A stretch of 10,471 bases of DNA from Pseudomonadota bacterium. Its GTDB lineage: Bacteria > Pseudomonadota > Alphaproteobacteria > Rhizobiales > Xanthobacteraceae. The stretch is taken from NCBI GenBank assembly GCA_023431725.1, contig JAEYVN010000046.1, forward strand, positions 1 to 10,471. Reading direction: 5' to 3'. Shown here one piece after another: positions 6,475 to 10,471 of this stretch. The position numbers were made by a program, and so were the translations under genes. The notes beneath the pieces were generated by a model. That model did no database searches. It was not told the origin of the DNA and was given only the letters and a program-made list of their open reading frames with translations. The first letter of the stretch is position 1; each line of letters opens with the position of its first letter.

Positions 6475-8154
6475 TTACTTCCCCTGCAGCGATTTCGTTC
6501 TGATCGCGTCCAGCGTGGTTGCCGGCGTGATTCCGTTCGGGTCGACCTTGAGATGGATGATCGCAGGCTTGCCCGAAGCCTGCGCCTCCGCAAAGGCTTT
6601 CGGGAAATCCTCGGTCCGCTCCACCGTGAGGCCAACGCCGCCGAACACCCGCGCATAGCCGGCGAAGTCCGGGTTCTTCAGCTGGGTAGCGACCACCCGG
6701 CCGGGATACTCGCGCTCCTGATGCATCCGGATGGTGCCGTACATGCCGTTATCGACGATGACGATCACCACCGGCAATTCGTACTGCACGGCGGTCATGA
6801 AGTCCTGACCGTTCATCAGGAAGTCGCCGTCACCGGCAAAGCAGACCACCTTGCGCTCGGGATACAGCCGCTTGATGCCGATCGCGGCCGGAACGCCGTA
6901 GCCCATCGAGCCGGAGGTCGGGCCGTAGAAGGTGTTGTACTTGCGGAAACGATAGAAGCGGTTGAGCCAGCCCGCATAATTGCCGGCACCGTTGCAGAGG
7001 ATATCGTCCGGCAAAAGTTTATCGCGCAACCACACCATGATCTCGCCGAGATTGACCGCACCCGGCACATCGGTCGCCTTGTCGGTGAAGGCGCGATAAT
7101 CGGAATTGGCCGTGCGCGTCTCGTCCGACCAGGCGATTTCGTTCGGCGCCTGCAGGCCTTCGAGCGCTGCGGCAAAGGCTGTCGGCGAGGCGTTGATCGC
7201 CAGCGCGGGACAATAAACACGACCGAGTTCTTCGCTGCCCGGATGCACATGCACGAAAGTCTGTCGCGGCGACGGGATATCGAACAGCGTGTAGCTCTGG
7301 CTCGGCATCTCGCCCATACGGCCGCCGACCAGAATGACGAGATCGGCGTCCTTGATGCGCGCCAGCAATTTTGGATTGGCGCCGATGCCGAGATCGCCGG
7401 CGTAATTGCCATGCGTCTGATCAAACAGATGCTGGCGGCGGAAGGTCGTCGCCACCGGCAAATCGAAACGCTCGGCGAAACGCTGCGTCGCGGCAACGGC
7501 ATTCTCCGACCAGCGGCTACCACCGAGCAGCATGATCGGCTTCTTCGCCGCCCACAGCATCTTCTGCAGACGCGACATGTCGGTGAGACCGGGCCATGTT
7601 TCCATCGGCTCGAAAGCCGGTGCGTCCGCCACGATCGCGCGGTCGGTCAGCATGTCTTCCGGCAGGGCGATGACCACAGGGCCGGGACGGCCATTGGTCG
7701 CGACATGAAAAGCGCGGGACACGATTTCCGGAATGCGCGCAGCATCGTCGATTTCGGTCGCCCATTTCGCCATGGTGCCGAACACAGCACGATAATCGAG
7801 CTCCTGGAACGCCTCGCGCTCGCGCATGTCGCGCGCAACCTGACCGACGAACACGATCATCGGCGTCGAGTCCTGCATCGCGATATGGATGCCCGGCGAC
7901 GCATTGGTCGCGCCCGGCCCGCGCGTGACAAAGCAGATGCCCGGCCGGCCCGTCGCCTTGCCGACAGCTTCGGCCATCATTGCCGCACCACCCTCCTGCC
8001 GGCAGATGGTGAGTTCGATCGAGCGGTCGTGAAACGCGTCGAGCGCGGCGAGATAGCTTTCGCCGGGCACGCAGAAGGCGTGGCGCACACCATGCGCGAC
8101 AAGTTGATCGACGAGGATTTCGCCGCCGGTTCGCGAACCGTCATTGCTGCGCAT
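6475..8154 (-). CDS. Thiamine-diphosphate-dependent enzyme, acetolactate synthase superfamily
   Basis: A 559-residue cytoplasmic enzyme with the three-domain layout of the acetolactate synthase/pyruvate oxidase superfamily (COG0028). The N-terminal ThDP pyrimidine domain (about 8-175) has the activating glutamate E54 in ICRQEGGAAMMAEA. The central domain (about 195-335) follows. The C-terminal pyrophosphate domain (about 370-540) has GDGDF (441-445) through N469 (VDNGMYG), the magnesium-ThDP motif. Size and motifs are intact. No small regulatory subunit gene (ilvN/ilvH) is adjacent, which argues against the biosynthetic acetohydroxyacid synthase. The alternative is a 2-oxoacid decarboxylase or carboligase of another pathway. 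The ATG at 8154 is preceded by AAAAGG at good spacing. It sits 33 bp after the NIPSNAP gene and 53 bp before tetR, suggesting one regulated operon. Substrate not assignable from sequence alone. Confidence 0.92.
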   Translation of the reverse strand: MRSNDGSRTGGEILVDQLVAHGVRHAFCVPGESYLAALDAFHDRSIELTICRQEGGAAMMAEAVGKATGRPGICFVTRGPGATNASPGIHIAMQDSTPMIVFVGQVARDMREREAFQELDYRAVFGTMAKWATEIDDAARIPEIVSRAFHVATNGRPGPVVIALPEDMLTDRAIVADAPAFEPMETWPGLTDMSRLQKMLWAAKKPIMLLGGSRWSENAVAATQRFAERFDLPVATTFRRQHLFDQTHGNYAGDLGIGANPKLLARIKDADLVILVGGRMGEMPSQSYTLFDIPSPRQTFVHVHPGSEELGRVYCPALAINASPTAFAAALEGLQAPNEIAWSDETRTANSDYRAFTDKATDVPGAVNLGEIMVWLRDKLLPDDILCNGAGNYAGWLNRFYRFRKYNTFYGPTSGSMGYGVPAAIGIKRLYPERKVVCFAGDGDFLMNGQDFMTAVQYELPVVIVIVDNGMYGTIRMHQEREYPGRVVATQLKNPDFAGYARVFGGVGLTVERTEDFPKAFAEAQASGKPAIIHLKVDPNGITPATTLDAIRTKSLQGK

Positions 8155-8187
8155 GGTGTACCTTTTCTTTCCGCTACTGGACGATCG

Positions 8188-8514
8188 TTATGGACGCGCC
8201 ATCTTGGCGAACTTCGCTGGCGTCATCAGCTTGGTGACCTGGCCGATGAGATAGCCGGCTTCGCGGTTCTTCTGCTGGTAAACTTTCCAGTCCGGATCGG
8301 CCATCATGGCAGCGCGCCGCTTTTCACGATCTGCCGCGCTTTCGTAGGCCCAGATGTGCACGATGGTATTCAATTCGCCGCTTTCGGTGAACATATAGGC
8401 CAGCGGCTGACCGAGATGCTTAACCTGCGTCGCGAGGCCGTATTGCTCGTAGATCTCGAGGTGGGCCTGCACTGTGCCCGGCTTTACGGTATAGGTTCTG
8501 TGATCGATGAGCAC
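8188..8514 (-). CDS. NIPSNAP family protein
   Basis: A small 108-residue protein covering a single NIPSNAP domain, a dimeric ferredoxin-like alpha/beta fold. The start IDHRTYTVKPGTV, the central NTIVHIWAYESAADREKRR and DPDWKVYQQ are typical of the family. I choose the GTG at 8514. GGAGA lies 7 bp upstream, and the product then begins MLIDHRTYT as relatives do; the longer frame starting with TTG at 8535 would put that ribosome site inside the gene. Bacterial members often sit beside catabolic enzymes and their biochemical role is poorly defined. Here it leads the operon with the ThDP enzyme and tetR, so it may help process or bind that enzyme's substrate or product (inference). Confidence 0.9.
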   Translation of the reverse strand: MLIDHRTYTVKPGTVQAHLEIYEQYGLATQVKHLGQPLAYMFTESGELNTIVHIWAYESAADREKRRAAMMADPDWKVYQQKNREAGYLIGQVTKLMTPAKFAKMARP

Positions 8515-8537
8515 GTCCGGTCTCCGTTGATGCAATA

Positions 8538-8551
8538 CCAGCGTCCGCTGG
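8538..8551. promoter_or_regulatory. Short palindrome at the NIPSNAP operon start point
   Basis: CCAGCG-TC-CGCTGG has perfect 6-bp arms with a 2-bp centre. It falls at the predicted start point, between the candidate promoter and the ribosome site, so it could be an operator or a small leader hairpin. It does not resemble the repeat at 6425-6450, so the same TetR protein is not clearly implied. Confidence 0.28.
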
Positions 8552-8558
8552 CGGGCGC

Positions 8559-8586
8559 ATTTTCAGCGGGAACGCCGCCGGGTCAA
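8559..8586 (-). promoter_or_regulatory. Candidate promoter of the NIPSNAP-ThDP enzyme-tetR operon
   Basis: On the minus strand TTGACC (8586-8581, 5 of 6 consensus) and GAAAAT (8564-8559, 4 of 6) are 16 bp apart, the best sigma-70-like pair in this divergent region. Transcription would begin near 8552, leaving about 38 nt before the GTG start. A 14-bp palindrome lies right at the predicted start point. Confidence 0.42.
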
Positions 8587-8687
8587 GCCGTCCGGCACCG
8601 ATTTGCGGGAACCGATTGGAGCGGGTGACATTGGAACGTCACGGCCGTGCAAAAGCACCGCCATCCGATACAATAAGTTCAGCGCCG

Positions 8688-10229
8688 ATGCCCAAAGCCT
8701 CCAACTCCCAGGACGACGTCTTCGCCTTTCTGGCCGATCCGCGCACACATGGCGGCAATGACGTGCGCCGCATCGACACGCATGGCGCTGTTGTCTTCCT
8801 CACGGGTGATCGCGTGCTGAAGGTCAAGCGCGCCGTGCAGTTTCCGTTCCTGGACTATTCGACGCTGGCCAAGCGAAAGGCCGCCTGCGAGGCGGAACTG
8901 GAGGTGAATAGGCCATTCGCACCGAACATCTATCGCGGCGTTGTTGCAATCACGAAGGACAATGCCGGGCGGCTCTCGCTGGGCGGCGATGGTGAACCGG
9001 TGGAATGGGCGCTGGAGATGCAGCGTTTCGACGAAAATGCGACGTTCGATCGCCTCGCCGATGGCGGCAAGATCGACACCGCGTTGGCCGACGATCTCGG
9101 CCGTATCGTTGCGAAGGCGCACCAGAGCACACCGGTTGCCGATGCCGGCAAATGGATCGCCGCACTCGGCGACTATGTCGAACAGAATGACGAAGCTTTC
9201 GGGCAATGGCCGGCACTGTTTCCCTCAAAGGACGCAAAGACCTTCACCGAAGCCTGCCGCCGCGCACTGACGAAATTGCTGCCGCTGCTGCGTCAACGCG
9301 GCGAGATGGGCCTGGTGCGTCGCGGCCATGGTGACCTGCATCTCGGCAACATCGCCCTGATCGACGGCAAGCCGGTGCTGTTCGATGCCATCGAGTTCGA
9401 TCCTGTCGTCGCGTCGGGTGACGTGCTGTACGATCTCGCCTTTCTGTTGATGGATCTCGTCGAACGTGATTTGCGGCCGCAGGCGAATGTCGTTCTCAAT
9501 CGCTATCTCACCGATACGCGGCGCGACGATGATCTCGATGCGCTGGCCGCCCTTCCCCTCTTCATGGCAATCCGCGCGGCGATCCGGGCGAAAGTGACGG
9601 CAGCGAAGCTCGGCCATGCCAACGACGCCAAGAAGAAAACCATTGAAGACAGCGCCCGACGTTATTTCGCATTGGCGACGACGCTGATTGCAGCGCCCAA
9701 GCCGATGCTGATTGCGGTGGGCGGATTATCCGGTACCGGCAAGTCAATGCTGGCGCGTGCGCTCGCGTCCTTCATCCCGCCGGAACCCGGCGCCGTGGTG
9801 TTGCGCTCCGACGTCATGCGCAAACGCCTGTTCGATGCCGCCGAAACAGAAAAGCTCCCGAAAGACGCGTACAAGCCCGCCGTTTCGGAGACGATCTACC
9901 ACCTGCTCAAGGAGCAGGCGCAGCGCGTTCTCGCCGCTGGACATTCGGCGATCATCGATGCCGTCTTTGCGAAGACAGATGAGCGCGAACCGGTCGCCGA
10001 ACTGGCAAAAGCATCGCGGGTGCCGTTCCACGGCTTCTTCCTGACAGCTGACATCGACACCCGCATCAAACGCGTCGGCGGCCGCACCGGCGATGCCTCG
10101 GATGCCGATGCCGAGGTTGTCCGCAGCCAGGCGGATTATGATCTCGGTGCCATGACCTGGACTGAAATCGATGCCTCCGGCACGCCAGACGAGACACTGA
10201 TACGAACGCGAAAGACGCTCGATCAGTAA
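8688..10229 (+). CDS. Fusion of APH-like kinase and P-loop kinase domains (COG2187-COG0645 type)
   Basis: A 513-residue cytoplasmic two-domain protein. The N-terminal part (about 1-330) is an aminoglycoside-phosphotransferase/choline-kinase-like domain. It has VLKVKRAV with a candidate ATP-binding Lys (45 or 47), the catalytic loop RRGHGDLHLGN (211-221; D216 base, N221) and the metal-binding LFDAIEFD (231-238). The C-terminal part (about 338-513) is a P-loop kinase with Walker A GGLSGTGKS (345-353) and the LRSDVMRKRL segment (372-381) seen in gluconate-kinase and zeta-like folds. Both active sites look intact. The architecture recurs in proteobacteria but the substrates are not established, and antibiotic resistance should not be assumed. 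The start is the ATG at 8688; the frame extends back to a TTG at 8616, but those residues look non-conserved. TACAAT at 8669-8674 could be a -10 box, leaving a very short leader. The tail overlaps the convergent azlD-like gene. Confidence 0.88.
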   Translation: MPKASNSQDDVFAFLADPRTHGGNDVRRIDTHGAVVFLTGDRVLKVKRAVQFPFLDYSTLAKRKAACEAELEVNRPFAPNIYRGVVAITKDNAGRLSLGGDGEPVEWALEMQRFDENATFDRLADGGKIDTALADDLGRIVAKAHQSTPVADAGKWIAALGDYVEQNDEAFGQWPALFPSKDAKTFTEACRRALTKLLPLLRQRGEMGLVRRGHGDLHLGNIALIDGKPVLFDAIEFDPVVASGDVLYDLAFLLMDLVERDLRPQANVVLNRYLTDTRRDDDLDALAALPLFMAIRAAIRAKVTAAKLGHANDAKKKTIEDSARRYFALATTLIAAPKPMLIAVGGLSGTGKSMLARALASFIPPEPGAVVLRSDVMRKRLFDAAETEKLPKDAYKPAVSETIYHLLKEQAQRVLAAGHSAIIDAVFAKTDEREPVAELAKASRVPFHGFFLTADIDTRIKRVGGRTGDASDADAEVVRSQADYDLGAMTWTEIDASGTPDETLIRTRKTLDQ

Positions 10230-10471
10230 AGCGCGCGCAGGCCGGCCGCCACGGCGATACCGCAGGCGAGCGCAACGAATTCATTGCGCCGCCAGATCAT
10301 CAAGGCGCCGACGGTGACAATGGCCAGCGTCGCCGGCAGACCGTCCTTCACCATCACCGGCATCACCAGTGCTGCAACCACCGAACCCGGCAGCGCCTCC
10401 AGCATGCGGCGAATGCGAGGCGTCAGTGTCACGCGGCCCATCATCCAGTGCCCCGACAGCCGCGTCAGCAA
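10223..10471 (-). CDS. AzlD-family transporter subunit, C-terminal 82 residues (cut by window edge)
   Basis: A hydrophobic membrane protein open to the window end. It resembles the small AzlD/YgaH subunit that pairs with AzlC in export of branched-chain amino acids. The pattern TPRIRRMLEALPGSVVAAL (17-35 of the visible part) is the family's cytoplasmic loop running into a helix. Further membrane segments follow at about 44-60 and 65-80, split by WRRNE. Family members are about 100-110 residues, so roughly the first 20-30 are missing; an azlC partner would be expected just outside the window. The stop codon (10223-10225) lies inside the end of the convergent kinase-fusion gene, a 7-bp tail overlap. 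There is no room for a terminator between them. Confidence 0.75.
   Translation of the reverse strand: MLTRLSGHWMMGRVTLTPRIRRMLEALPGSVVAALVMPVMVKDGLPATLAIVTVGALMIWRRNEFVALACGIAVAAGLRALY

Noticed and set aside
6475..8154. Assignment as biosynthetic acetolactate synthase (ilvB/ilvI)
   Set aside because: No regulatory-subunit or other branched-chain biosynthesis gene is adjacent, and the NIPSNAP/TetR context points elsewhere; kept at superfamily level.
6421..8628. 735-codon plus-strand open frame
   Set aside because: It runs antisense to the ThDP enzyme and NIPSNAP genes, both with intact motifs; composition is that of a shadow frame.
8688..10229. Aminoglycoside resistance gene
   Set aside because: The APH-like fold is shared by many small-molecule kinases, and the fusion to a P-loop kinase marks a housekeeping-type family rather than a resistance enzyme.

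Overview
The window looks like ordinary chromosome of a GC-rich alphaproteobacterium, most likely Hyphomicrobiales (Bradyrhizobium / Rhodopseudomonas / Afipia / Xanthobacteraceae relatives). This rests on the codon use and protein style, and on a characteristic palindromic repeat at 5660-5730. No phage, transposase, integrase, CRISPR, tRNA or rRNA signal was seen. No gene-free stretch exceeds 300 bases; the longest gaps are the divergent control regions 2098-2256 and 8515-8687.

Layout. (1) 1-2097, minus strand: the glycerol catabolism operon glpD-glpK, glpK cut by the window start, with a candidate promoter and TGTGA/TCACA inverted repeat upstream of glpD. (2) 2257-3807, plus strand: a class I glutamine amidotransferase-like protein tightly coupled to a short-chain dehydrogenase/reductase (SDR) with an unusual active site. 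(3) 3895-5635, plus strand: two tandem paralogous methyltransferase-fold proteins. Each has a signal peptide, a FAM173-like methyltransferase core, a two-cysteine CTSxC motif and a repeat-rich beta tail. (4) 5636-5743: a short hairpin and a 71-bp REP-type palindrome between convergent genes. (5) 8514-5744, minus strand: NIPSNAP protein, thiamine-diphosphate enzyme of the acetolactate synthase superfamily, and a TetR regulator. A perfect 9-bp inverted repeat just before tetR is a good operator candidate. (6) 8688-10229, plus strand: an APH-like kinase fused to a P-loop kinase. (7) 10223-10471, minus strand: the end of an AzlD-type amino-acid exporter subunit, overlapping the previous gene tail to tail by 7 bp.

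How the genes work together. GlpK makes glycerol-3-phosphate and GlpD oxidises it to dihydroxyacetone phosphate for glycolysis. The NIPSNAP-ThDP-TetR set looks like a small self-regulated metabolic operon of unknown substrate. The tandem exported methyltransferases are the most unusual item, because SAM-dependent chemistry outside the cytoplasm has no obvious cofactor supply. Several starts are better placed at non-ATG or internal codons than at the longest reading frame; these choices are explained per gene.
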